This document shows positions 9,673 through 18,908 of a stretch of DNA of 24,056 nt, piece by piece; within the stretch, counting starts at the first letter, position 1, and each line of letters begins with the position of its first letter. Source of the stretch: Hirudo medicinalis (Eukaryota > Annelida > Clitellata > Hirudinida > Hirudinidae); assembly GCA_011800805.1 (NCBI GenBank), contig MPNW01000622.1, positions 142,023-166,078 on the forward strand, written 5' to 3'. The translations under genes were made by a program, and so were the position numbers. The notes beneath the pieces were generated by a model, which ran no database searches, was not told the origin of the DNA, and saw only the letters and a list, made by a program, of their open reading frames with translations.

Positions 9673-9920
9673 TGCTCTGTTTTATCATGTACATTAAGGG
9701 TCATGCCGTGTGCATTAAATATTATCATTAATAAAATTATGTGTTGACATAATGACAAGTATCTGAAGTTATAACTCATGATTAAGGGAAAAAAATCTTA
9801 AATTCATAAGTGGATCACTAAGGAAAAGCATCGACAGGAACTTTCCGCCATCTTTAACTGTTAGACTTTCAGAATTTCTTTCGGAATCTAAAAAACTGTC
9901 GTCAGCGTAGAGTCCTCTAT
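9673..9920. other. Upstream region of the decarboxylase homologue
   Basis: AT-rich, with no clear TATA box or initiator and no coding signal. The promoter could also lie further right if there is a non-coding first exon. Confidence 0.35.
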
Positions 9921-9959
9921 AAAACCCTAACCTAAATCCAGACACTAACCCTTTCTCTA

Positions 9960-10455
9960 ACCCTAAGTGGCAAACCTTGAAAGTCTGACAAAATTTGCTC
10001 CTCCGAATTTTCCTTTACCACTTCTCCAGGTACCTTTGGGCGCTACCAATTATTTTCTTTGTTGCAGCCTCTCAATGACTGAGATAGGCTTGCCACATTC
10101 AGCCTTCTTTTGTTGCTTTCTATTGAGCTTTGACAGGTTTGAACTCCCAAACGACTCTAAAGGATCCTCATGAGACAGGCCTCGTGATGTGGGTGGCTGA
10201 GTTATGAATTAATCTTTTTAGTCGTCTATTTTGTGGCGAAGGCCTGAGAATACGTCTTCCGGTCTCATATCCAGGACCGCCGACAAAAATGTCGGTACCC
10301 TAGGCCCAGCAGCTGCGGGCCCCTGTGTTATGTCAATTTCATAATGGAAAGCGGAGAAAAGGTTATGATTGCAAAACTTGTCGAACCCTGGGGCACTTCC
10401 CCCATCCCAATCCCCTTCTCGGCGGCCCTGCCCATATCTGTCAGATTCAGCACCC
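9960..10455 (+). repeat. Dispersed repeat A, copy 2, with left-hand extension
   Basis: 10215-10455 is the best-preserved copy of repeat A. The extension at 9960-10214 reads on the minus strand as SFGSSNLSKLNRKQQKKAEC, a short basic, serine-rich stretch of the kind found at the start of hAT-type transposase genes. This assignment is weak. Degenerate CCCTAA units at 9921-9966 and TTAGGG-like units at 10673-10700 flank the block in inverted orientation. Confidence 0.5.
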
Positions 10456-10805
10456 TACCACTACTACTACTACCCTACTACTATGTTGGGGACCTCGAAC
10501 ATGATTGTCAAACATCTTGTTCAATACGATTTCGAGAAAGCATTCCATGCTTCCCTCAACAAACCAATAGGAGTGCTACCCTTGCCTCTTACTAGATCCT
10601 TTGACAAATCAAAGTATTTTGCAGTTTCGACATCGCCATACTACCATGGAGCCGTCAGTTCCATCAAAATGTCGGTTAGGGTTGGGGCTTGGGTTAGGAG
10701 TACTTGGGGTACTTTTGGGTACCCGCCCGTGAGTTGGCTTTGCCCTGTTTATCCAACTTGTTGAATATGTTGTTGCTAATACTATGATTGTTGTTGTTTA
10801 TGATG

Positions 10806-10950
10806 TTATTGCCATCATTATTATTATTATTGTTGTTGTTGTTGTTGTTGTTGTTGTTATTGTTATTATTAGTATTATTATTTTTATTAATATTATTATT
10901 GTTATTATTGTATTTATTATTATTATCATTATTATTATTATTATTAATAC
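10806..10950. repeat. ATT/GTT trinucleotide array
   Basis: About 145 bases of ATT and GTT units. The poly-Ile/Val and poly-Leu open frames here are artefacts. Confidence 0.9.
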
Positions 10951-10957
10951 GTTATTG

Positions 10958-11212
10958 CATAAATTATCACATAACAGCTGATTTGTGGATTTAAATATAA
11001 CAAAAGGAATTTACGGGCCTAAATATTCTAATTATCTGGAAATAATTAATGAGATATTATAAATCACAATCATCATCATCATCANCATAAATTATCACAT
11101 AACAGCTGATTTGTGGATTTAAATATAACAAAAGGAATTTACGGGCCTAAATATTCTAATTATCTGGAAATAATTAATGAGATATTATAAATCACAATCA
11201 TCATCATCATCA
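10958..11212. repeat. Identical 127-base direct repeats around a single N (assembly join)
   Basis: 10958-11084 and 11086-11212 are the same sequence, separated by N at 11085. This is the mark of two overlapping contigs placed end to end without merging, not a biological duplication. Confidence 0.88.
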
Positions 11213-11362
11213 ATCGTCTAATCTTAATAATTTATTTCCACCTCATTTTTGGCTGCTCGTCATAAATATAATATAATGTGTAATATAATGTCTATTATCT
11301 TATTGATTCTTTATGAAATATAAACTCCGTCGCATTAAATATTAGAGCTATTTATATTGTAG

Positions 11363-11486
11363 GGAAATCCAAGGAAAGTCAAGGCAAAATTGTCATTAAT
11401 GTCTTATGCAGTGCCGTGTGTGGGCATGGTCGGGATGTGCCACTGTTCAGGGTCTCCACCTGGCTAAATCCTGACGCTGCGTCTAA
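11363..11486 (+). CDS. Orphan internal exon of an unidentified plus-strand gene
   Basis: A TATATTGTAG acceptor and a strong AA|GTAAGC donor bracket 124 bases that hold 40 complete codons with no stop: KSKESQGKIVINVLC, SAVCGHGRDVPLFRVSTW, LNPDAAS. Codon use and the flanking splice sites both look real, and the opposite strand is less convincing. It enters after one base of a codon and leaves after two. I do not recognise the protein family. A second GTAAGCATTA at 11563 repeats the donor and may mark a tiny following exon or a local duplication. Possible partners are the plus-strand exons at 13118-13337. Confidence 0.42.
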
Positions 11487-12583
11487 GTAAGCATTAGTAT
11501 TACTAATTGGTGTGTGGTGTTCTATTAACTTCATCAACGTGAGTGGATTATTGGAACAGGAGGTAAGCATTACAGATTGGACTTAATATTTAGTGATGAT
11601 TAAGTGGAAGATAATGGTTATTCCCCACAATTATTTCACATTTTAATTGAAATTACTACCACAATTTGTAATTACAACCGTTATCTTTACATTTCTGAAT
11701 GTTATTTCATTTCCCGGACAAATTTACTATCAACAATCAACCAGTAAAGAAAGCAAAAGATTCCAAACACTGAATTAAATTAACTTTTAAATGTCACAAA
11801 AAACTACTTTGGTGGTCCAAATCATAATCTAATTCATAATCTTAATAAGCGAATAAGAGCCATAGGAGTGGCCACTTTGACTTTGCTCAGTTTCAAGTTG
11901 CATTCCTATTCTGCGTAAACACATTACTGTATTAAGTAAGCCAATAATTGTCAATAATATTGAAATAAACCGAGGGTCCGTACTTGGGAGGTTTTCTATT
12001 AAGTTTATTGAGCAAGTATTCAGTTAATAGAACTGAATAATCGAGTTGAGAACTTGTGTGGAAATGTGGGACTTGTTGAATCTGCTGTGAGATTTTGGAA
12101 TCTTGCGAGATCTTATGAGATGTCTTTAAACTTAATCGGTGAACATAGAGGTATTCGTAAAATGATTCTAGATACAACTATAAATTAATTAATAAACTTA
12201 ATTAATATAAACTTAATTATAAAACTAATTAATGTCTTTTCGCAGGGTTCTAACATTATGATATCACGTGAACATCGTAAAGTGTGTGAATACTTATACA
12301 AATCCATCCGGCTTCAATGTAATAACCTCAAATATCGTCTATAATTAACTATATTAAGTTTGGAAAAACCAAGGTTATCTTTAAACATTGACCTGGAAAT
12401 CCCCTCCATACTAAAATAACTCAGCTTATACATACATCACAAGCATCAGCCTTGTTGTCATTTTCATTCGAACGTATTAATATTTATGGAGACTCATTAA
12501 CATAAAAAATATTTTTCTTATTTAGTTTGAGAATTATTTTTTATTATCTTTTTTAAGTAATTGTTGCTATTTTTTAAGAATAT
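11487..12583. other. Gene-free AT-rich stretch
   Basis: Apart from a repeated GTAAGCATTA (11487 and 11563) I find nothing with both a coding frame and splice sites. The open frame 11932-12177 on the minus strand has no support beyond its length. Confidence 0.4.
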
Positions 12584-12760
12584 GGTGTGCAAATTAGCTC
12601 AGAAAGTTGAGTTCCTGGTTGCTAACGGCAGTCCTAAGTTGTATTCTCAATCCAACACTGCCACGAGCGCCCCTGGAAATGAGCGCTATATAAATGGCCA
12701 TCAAAAAGCGCCACTGATGCTTTGCTTATGGTGCTATATAAATGATCTACAATTATTGAC
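12584..12760 (+). mobile_element. tRNA-derived SINE, copy 2 (diverged)
   Basis: It aligns with copy 1 along its length: a box A like TAGCTCAGAAA, CACTGCCACGAGCGCC against CACTGCCGCAAGCGGCC, and both GCGCTATATAAATG motifs (the second mutated to GTGCTATATAAATG). Box B is degraded (TATTCTCAATCC). Probably no longer transcribed. Confidence 0.68.
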
Positions 12761-12848
12761 GTACATAATTTATGACGTATTGAAACAATAATTTGATTAC
12801 AATTATAATTTATAAATGCATAATTCAAAACAAAACACATCCATTTAC

Positions 12849-12979
12849 CTCCCAGTAATTTCTACGCCTGCAAAAAATTCGGCTCCTTTTTTTTCCGAGT
12901 CTTTCCAGCATTCCAAGGTAGTGAACAGAGCGCCCTTTTTATACCGGAAGTTACGACATGTGGAAAAGATGGAAGGCAT
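12849..12979 (-). CDS. Candidate first coding exon of an unidentified minus-strand gene
   Basis: From an ATG at 12979 the minus strand reads MPSIFSTCRNFRYKKGALF, TTLECWKDSEKKGAEFF, AGVEITG for 43 codons plus two bases, to an AG|GTAAAT donor. There is no stop, and the frame is open for only about 18 codons upstream before a TAA, which fits a first coding exon. Lysine, glutamate and aromatic residues are spread as in a folded protein. The following exons should lie below 12849, where a SINE (12584-12760) sits in the putative intron; I could not find one with a matching phase. No family recognised. Confidence 0.4.
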
Positions 12980-13117
12980 CTCCCACGTTGTGGAAGTTTG
13001 CGATGTGTTGGGGAAAATTTAGTTGATGTTGGTGTTGTTCAGTTTTGCATTTGTTGCGTTAGTGCTTCTAGCACGACTAGAGCATCTAAGTAATAATGAA
13101 TTCTTATTAAGGGTACC

Positions 13118-13337
13118 ATGCTAATCGCACTCGACATGTCTGCTAAATTTGGTGATAAGATTCAGGATGCAATTGACTTATTTGTTGATGAACCTGGCTT
13201 AATTGCCATCAGGTTCTAAGCATGATGACTCAACACCGTTACTAATTAACTTTTTGATGATCTCCGTTTTTTTTTTTAGGATAAGATTCTCAGAACTTGT
13301 TGTGAAGCGTCATCAAGTAGATATGATATCCCCTTAA
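13118..13337 (+). CDS. Small two-exon plus-strand reading frame, possibly the 3' end of a gene
   Basis: Exon a (ATG 13118, or acceptor TTATTAAG before 13112, to 13212) reads MLIALDMSAKFGDKIQDAI, DLFVDEPGLIAI and ends AG|GTTC. A 67-base intron ends in eleven T followed by AG. Exon b (13280-13337) continues in matching phase, RIRFSELVVKRHQVDM, and stops at TAA 13335-13337. AATAAA follows at 13357-13362. The spliced frame would be 50 residues, so it is either a small gene or the last two exons of a longer one that could include 11363-11486. I recognise no family. Confidence 0.4.
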
Positions 13338-13356
13338 TCACGGATGAATAAGACAA

Positions 13357-13362
13357 AATAAA
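13357..13362 (+). terminator. AATAAA after the 13118-13337 reading frame
   Basis: The hexamer lies 20 bases past the TAA and supports a transcript end for a plus-strand gene here. Confidence 0.35.
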
Positions 13363-14232
13363 CAAAAGTTATAACCGTCAGAATTTCGTGTTTCCTTATT
13401 ATTGACTCACAAAAAGAATGCTCAAGGAGAACGATGCATGAATATGCATGAGTAAAAATTGCTAATTACTTAGCAACAATTTGTAATAAATTTATGCTGC
13501 GCTAACTATTAGTCATACTACCGTTGGGTTTATTTTGATTATTCCTTTCGAGGTAACAGCACTTGCATATTCGATTTTTGTATTTTACTTGGGTGTGGAT
13601 TTTCAATAGAATGTGGGAAGCAATTATGGGAAATAGGCGTGCTTTTCTCTAAGTTTAACGAGTGAGGAAGTTATGTTGCAAAAACAAGTTATTTGTGAAC
13701 AATTTCTTCCCCAGCGGTTTTTGGAAATGATAATTCACTGTCCTTCACTGGTTGCTTCTTTATAATCGTTCATAAAAAATGAATAAATGGCCCACACTTA
13801 GTGTAAAACGCAAGAATTGATTGGAACATGTGCAATACAAATATTCACGCGAGAAATTTGAAGACTGATTTGGAGAAGGGTTCCACGTGAACAGAAATTG
13901 AACATGGACCAAGTCGGCACCAAGATATGAATGAATGAATTGCAACAAATCACATTGTAATATATAATGTACTATAATCATCATCGATTATGTCGAACAC
14001 ATGGTGAGAGACAGAAACTTCTCACGCGATGAGGGCTTAAATGGAGTCCATCAAAAGATAGACGTCCAGGCACGATTATCCCATGGTTGTAAATGGTTAT
14101 CATTTAAATTGTAATAATAATAATAATAGTAATAATATTAATAATAATAGATAAATATTAATTTTATAAATTCTAATGTCTGAATATGTTATTGCCGAAA
14201 TACTAAAAACGATCTATTTATTTATCAAATAG
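13363..14232. other. Gene-free stretch
   Basis: AT-rich with one (AAT)n tract. No exon was found on either strand. Confidence 0.4.
14111..14158. repeat. (AAT)n microsatellite
   Basis: AATAATAATAATAGTAATAATATTAATAATAATAG-type tract, imperfect. Confidence 0.8.
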
Positions 14233-14312
14233 AATCGGCGAACCTCACGCCAATCCCTTCTCAAGTGAACAGAAATTATTTATCAGTGAATGTCTTGTTG
14301 ACTTCAAAGTTG
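14233..14312 (+). CDS. Orphan internal exon, plus strand, unidentified
   Basis: An 80-base segment between TATCAAATAG and a perfect G|GTGAGT donor is fully open in one frame: IGEPHANPFSSEQ, KLFISECLVDFKV. It enters in phase 2 and leaves in phase 1. The composition is more GC-balanced and protein-like than its AT-rich surroundings. No neighbouring exon with a matching phase was found on either side, and the upstream plus-strand frame ending at 13337 already has a stop and a polyadenylation signal. I do not recognise the product. It may be a remnant of a gene otherwise outside my recognition. Confidence 0.4.
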
Positions 14313-14769
14313 GTGAGTAACCATGGTTACCATGGCATTGCATGTTTATCGGTAAACATCACTCAGAACTAGCGGAATTTCCTAGTGTAGTCACAATGAC
14401 TCGACCTTGTTGAAAATAAGTGTCAACAATTTTTTTTAGTTATCTGCAAAATATCTTTCGAAAGCCTGAACAAAGATTAGTTTGAAGACGAAAACACGAA
14501 AACAATTGGTGCGATCTATTGAGGACGATGTCTGGCCAATCTCAGCTAGTGAACAAGCGCCCATGTGATTGTTAATCAGTTCCTCGTTTAAATATTAAAA
14601 TGATATAATCAAAGTGGCCAAAGTCGAAATCATTTCAGTTTTGCAAGGGACTTTATTCAAATAAACTAAAACGAAATCAAAATGAATGTGGTTTGGGCTT
14701 TCACGAAAGTTTTGTTGCTATGAGTCCACTGGTTCCAAGTTGTTTAATCAACGAGTTTAGATGTTAATG
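14313..14769. other. Gene-free stretch with the probable 3' UTR end of IAP 1
   Basis: The nearest minus-strand AATAAA after the IAP 1 stop is at 14652-14657, about 315 bases downstream. Nothing else is recognisable. Confidence 0.4.
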
Positions 14770-14812
14770 CGTAAATGTAAATGTAGTTCATTTATGTGGC
14801 ACCATATGCATT
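14770..14812 (-). mobile_element. SINE 3' end fragment, inverted
   Basis: The minus strand reads TATGGTGCCACATAAATGAACTACATTTACATTTAC, which in segments matches the last 40 bases of SINE copy 1 (CTATATAAATGAAGTACATTTACATTTTA). Only the tail is left. Confidence 0.5.
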
Positions 14813-14969
14813 GCAATCTCATTGTAACTCAAGAGGCTGTATGTTACCAATGCAACAGACAAATGACATTCCCATTCCCATTCAACCATTCCAAATCAGC
14901 AATGAAACAGTTTGTGAATTCTTGATAAATGTCATTCTTGCAACAGTCTATGAGAATGGCTCTTTATCA

Positions 14970-16609
14970 TCAATCCGATGGTATGAAGGCCAGCACCGTT
15001 CCCCTGATGAGAGTCCTGCAGATGGCACACTTGGAGATCTTCGGCGCACATTCCTTACAGGAAACCAGATGTCCGCAAGGTAGGAAGACCGTATCGATGT
15101 CTCTGTCCAGGCATAACTTGCAAAGTCTTCTTTCCCTAAGAATGTTGTTGGCTTCTTCCAAACTCTGTATTTCTGTAAACAGTTTGCAATCCAACTTAAT
15201 CCCCTCATTCCTGAACTGCTGTTGTCAATTTATCAATGTCTACATGCAAACCCATTTTAGAATGGGTTTCGATGCCTCAAAATGTGAAATTTTTATTTAG
15301 CTTTTGGTATCTTATAATATCAACTTATTTAATTACTTGTGCTGGTTATTAACCCTCATTATGTATTTAGAATCTGATGTATTCATTAGACCAAGCTTCT
15401 TGCCAAAAGGAAATGATTTGAAAACGTACTTTTAGTGATCTCCTCCACAGTCAGCAAAGAATTTCCAACAGATTTTCTTCCAACGCCGGGATGATGAGCA
15501 CCTGAAGCGGCTCCACTTCCGAGTGAAATGTTACAGTCATCGAACTCGATCGCCGGACGTTTGGAGTTTCGGTTTATGGACTCGTCCTTCGACGTCCGTC
15601 TCCTTTTGCACAACGGAAAGTGTTTGGCATGCTCCAATTCCGGCACGTCGCCGACTTCCCATTCGCAGAGTCTCCCCCAACAGAAGACGCACCTCGTGTT
15701 ATCTTTTTTTCCTTCGTATATGAATCCTGCTTCTGCCAGGTCGTCGGGCTTGACAGGACTGCCGATCGGCCACTTGGCGAACGTCTTTCTTCTCGCCTCC
15801 ACACTTTGTTGACATAAGACCAACTGTTCCTGTGTTTTTGAATCACTGGCTGTTTTCGCTGCAGAAACTGCCTCTGAGAAATTATCATTTGCAGCTCCAT
15901 TCTTGATGAGGTCTTCTCCTACTTTGGCAGATGCTTCTGAGTACCCGCTCGCCACATCAGGTGTCCTCACTTCTGTCTTCTCACTGCACTGGTAACATTG
16001 AACTGAAGTATGCTCCGTGGAAGCACTTGCGATCGGAATTAAGCCGTTCAATTTCGGTCCCGAAGTAATTCCGCTTTTTGTTTTCGGGATGCCGCAATTT
16101 GCTCGCGGACGTTTTTCCTCGACCGAGTTTTCGTGGAGTTCTGCTTTTGCAGAAATAAATGGACTCTCGAGGAGAGTATCCACTGTCCCTCTGGAGGAAG
16201 AAGGATGTTGACAATCTTTTTCATTATGAAAGACATTAACAGAAGCTCCAGTTTTGTTAGTAAAAGCAGCAGCCAATGCATACAAGTTAGCCTTAACTTG
16301 ATCAACAGTTTTGGAACACTTTGATGCTTTGAAATGTTCAAGAGCAACATTGCAATTTGGAGAGCAGGAGAGGTGGTATTTACAGACATCTATTAAGTTC
16401 AGGCTGCTGTTGATGTTTTCAAGCCTGAAATGGCAGCTCGAACAGAATGTTCCTCCATCACCATCAGAATATAATCCAGCCTCAGCAAAGATGACATTTC
16501 CTAAAGATTTCTTTTTTAGAGAAGTTGGTAAGAATGAAGCTATCCTTTTGACTTGTTCACTATAATCATTCACCTTATCTGGTATCATAACTGGCATAAA
16601 CATATTCAT
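14970..16609 (-). CDS. Inhibitor of apoptosis protein, BIR-BIR-RING (IAP 1)
   Basis: Exon 1 is 16609-15430 (ATG at 16609, donor A|GTACG, phase 1). Exon 2 is 15172-14970 (acceptor TTTACAG, phase 1). The product is 460 residues. BIR1 (about 22-86) keeps the zinc ligands C56, C59, H79, C86 but lacks the usual GxLxxW core. BIR2 (about 273-334) is canonical: RKTFAKWP, LAEAGFIYEG, C307, C310, W317, H327, C334, with the family's 16- and 6-residue spacings. The C-terminal RING (411-445) is C3HC4 with the CGHLVSC signature and ends in RTLIRGTVLAFIPSD. By family knowledge, such proteins bind caspases or IAP-binding-motif proteins through BIR2 and ubiquitinate targets through the RING. The 190-residue linker between the BIRs is polar and looks disordered. 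The start has A at -3. Its relative is IAP 2 at 20769-23384, same strand. The nearest AATAAA is at 14652-14657. Confidence 0.95.
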
Positions 16610-17739
16610 TTATCCAGAATGATAATAACAAAAGATTGAGGTACTTCAAAGTATGTGATAGTGATTAATTATTTCAGAGTCAAGTACACAAATTCAGATC
16701 AAATGTAAAGAGGCAATGACAAAATGTAAACCTATTTGCTTTGAAAATGCACCCTAAACAAACATTCCGTATTTCCTTCGATATTTGAAATTTTTGTATA
16801 TGATTTGTGTGCACTTAATGTTTGTCATAACATCAACATGTCCAATATGAAAAACTCCATAGCGTGCTCGAGTAGTATTTTTTCTTTCAATGCTGTTCAA
16901 AAAAATATAGCAGGAAGGAAACTCCGTGACCGCAAAAAAATATTTACTTAAATTGATTAATTAAATTTCGACTTATTTCAATTTAGCAATGTTAATCATA
17001 ATAACCGAACAACTCCAAACTCCCGACATTCGACAAACCCAACTTCGTCAAAACAGCGATCTAAATGGCCTTTATAGTCACGTCTAAGCTTGGGTGCCCA
17101 TTAGCAGGTTATTTCATAATTTCTTTTCTCTCTTATCATTTTAAAGTTTCTGGGTTTTATCTGGGTTTTTTCTTCATTATTCATTTACGCATGTTTTGGT
17201 TAAAATAAGCTCGCCATTAAGAAGTGGGTGTTTGTTCGACCATCCTCGTAGATTAGTGTTTTAAATACGTCCATAAGTCGGCTCTAAATCCAATTTTGTA
17301 ATTTTACTAATCAATTTCGACCTTTAAGGCCATCTTATTTTAATTTTTCAAGTATCTGATTTCTCCGCTGTTGAGATTAATGGTTTCCCCAATGATGCCG
17401 GTATTGGGCTATGCAACTAATGCGGTCCCCGCGTGGTGCCCATAGACACAAACCAGCGGGAACCCGACGGGCTACCCCGACTGGTTTTTTCGCATTAAAA
17501 CCCGGGAACCCGGGTTTCCCCATCCGTATATAAACTTATTTACTATTGACAGCTAAAGAAGCCAAAGGCAATTTTATATACTATATATAGACATATATAA
17601 TAAGGTTAATAGAATTTATTTTCCGTAAAACTTTCGTAGCTCCAACATTGCACTCAAAGTGTCATCATTAAGTCGGTTTCATAGTTTGTTTGCAAAAAGA
17701 GTCATTACAGAAAAAGTTCTTTCTGCTTCCATTGAAGCC
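16610..17739. other. Upstream region of IAP 1
   Basis: AT-rich, except for a GC-rich patch at 17385-17520 containing AACCCGGGAACCCGGGTT. It may hold the IAP 1 promoter or a 5' UTR exon; I cannot place either. Confidence 0.4.
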
Positions 17740-18908
17740 TCAACACAGACTCTTTGGTTTCATCTTGCATGGATCTATGACTCCATGAGTCTGCAAATAG
17801 CCTACATCTTGAAGAAGGGCATTTGCAAATGCAGCGGCCGCTTCATCTGAGATCTCATATCGAACTGCCTCCAGAGCAAACTTAGAATAATGATTTGTTC
17901 CATAATAAGCCGATCTGGATTCAATAGCTGCTGATGAAACAGAAGACTGACTCTGAAATACATTTCAAAGTTCATTTAAATGAAAAATAAACATTAGTTA
18001 ATTTAAGGTATTTTGTTATCACCGGCATAGATTCTATAGAGGAGTTTAATTGCTGTATTACTGGAATGTCCGGGGAACTGTCAAAGGGCTCTAGAAGAGT
18101 TGGACTTGTGAGTGGCATTGCCTTACTGTGCTTATCAATTCCAGCTATTTGAAAACAACCTNAATTGCTGTATTACTGGAATGTCCGGGGAACTGTCAAA
18201 GGGCTCTAGAAGAGTTGGACTTGTGAGTGGCATTGCCTTACTGTGCTTATCAATTCCAGCTATTTGAAAACAACCTTTGGTTCCACTCTACCCTCTTGAT
18301 CTTTTATAAATGCCCTTTCCTCTACAGGAATCTAGTAAAAAATTACTTACAGAATAATAAATCTAAAATACTTAAAGGACATTGCAACAGTGAAGAGAAA
18401 TAAAAAAGTATCCAAAGTTTTATAAGATAATGGTATAAAAATTTAATCTGTAACCTTAAATTGGATGTCACAGCTGCAATAAATATGCAGGTTTGGGCAT
18501 CCAGGACATTTAATGTTTCTGTCAGAACAATCCAGAACAGGCAGAGAACAAGAGCAAGCCAAAATATCAAACAACTTGTTCTTGTTTTTAGTCATTAATT
18601 TTCTTGTAAGAGGCTTTATTTTATTTGAATATGCAATGACATTGTCATAAAACCATAGCAACTTGACATATATACTTTTTTCATTTAATAAAATGAGTCT
18701 AGGGTTGCATTTGATCCATATTTTTTTCAATTCTTACGAGACAATTTTCAAGATATCCTGCTTGTCATTTATACAATCAGTATCTTTCAATTTATAAATG
18801 AACCGTGCCACATCTTGATAAGTTGGAAGGTCTGAAGTTGGGAGATCTGCAGGGGAACCTCCGAATTTTTTTGATTTTTTTTCTTGTTACTCTTCTCTTT
18901 GCAGGCAT
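17740..18908 (-). pseudogene. Decayed intron-containing copy of a repetitive 'LFDI-ACKC' type uncharacterised protein
   Basis: Reading on the minus strand from an ATG at 18908 (MPAKRR), the segments are: DLPTSDLPTYQDVARFI, then KLFDILACSC with further CxxC and CxC cysteines (about 18465-18600), then across an intron IPVEERAFIKDQEGR (about 18280-18337), then AGIDKHSKAM (18048-18276 region), then AYYGTNHY and VRYEISDEAAAAFANALLQD (17780-17945), ending at TGA 17740. From memory, multi-copy uncharacterised proteins in hydra, arthropods and other invertebrates share the LPT..DV, LFDI.ACKC, VP..ER.FL.DQ and RYxVSDRAAAAIASA.LQD blocks. Damage: a frame change in the poly-A run near 18875-18895, an in-frame TAA at 18739-18741 where the family has a sense codon, and a frame change between the DQ and GIDK blocks. 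A single N with duplicated flanks lies inside. Function is unknown. Confidence 0.66.
18048..18276. repeat. Identical 114-base direct repeats around a single N (assembly join)
   Basis: 18048-18161 and 18163-18276 are the same, with N at 18162. It lies inside the 'LFDI-ACKC' pseudogene and falsely doubles part of one exon. Confidence 0.88.

Noticed and set aside
10784..10994. Plus-strand open frames rich in Ile/Val or Leu, resembling membrane proteins
   Set aside because: They are translations of an ATT/GTT trinucleotide array, with no splice sites or homology.
14796..15300. Plus-strand open frames of 95 and 123 codons
   Set aside because: They lie antisense to the conserved RING exon of IAP 1 and have no features of their own.
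17385..17520. GC-rich patch with palindromic CCGGGAACCCGGG, considered as a gene or element end
   Set aside because: No open frame with splice sites and no second copy in the window.
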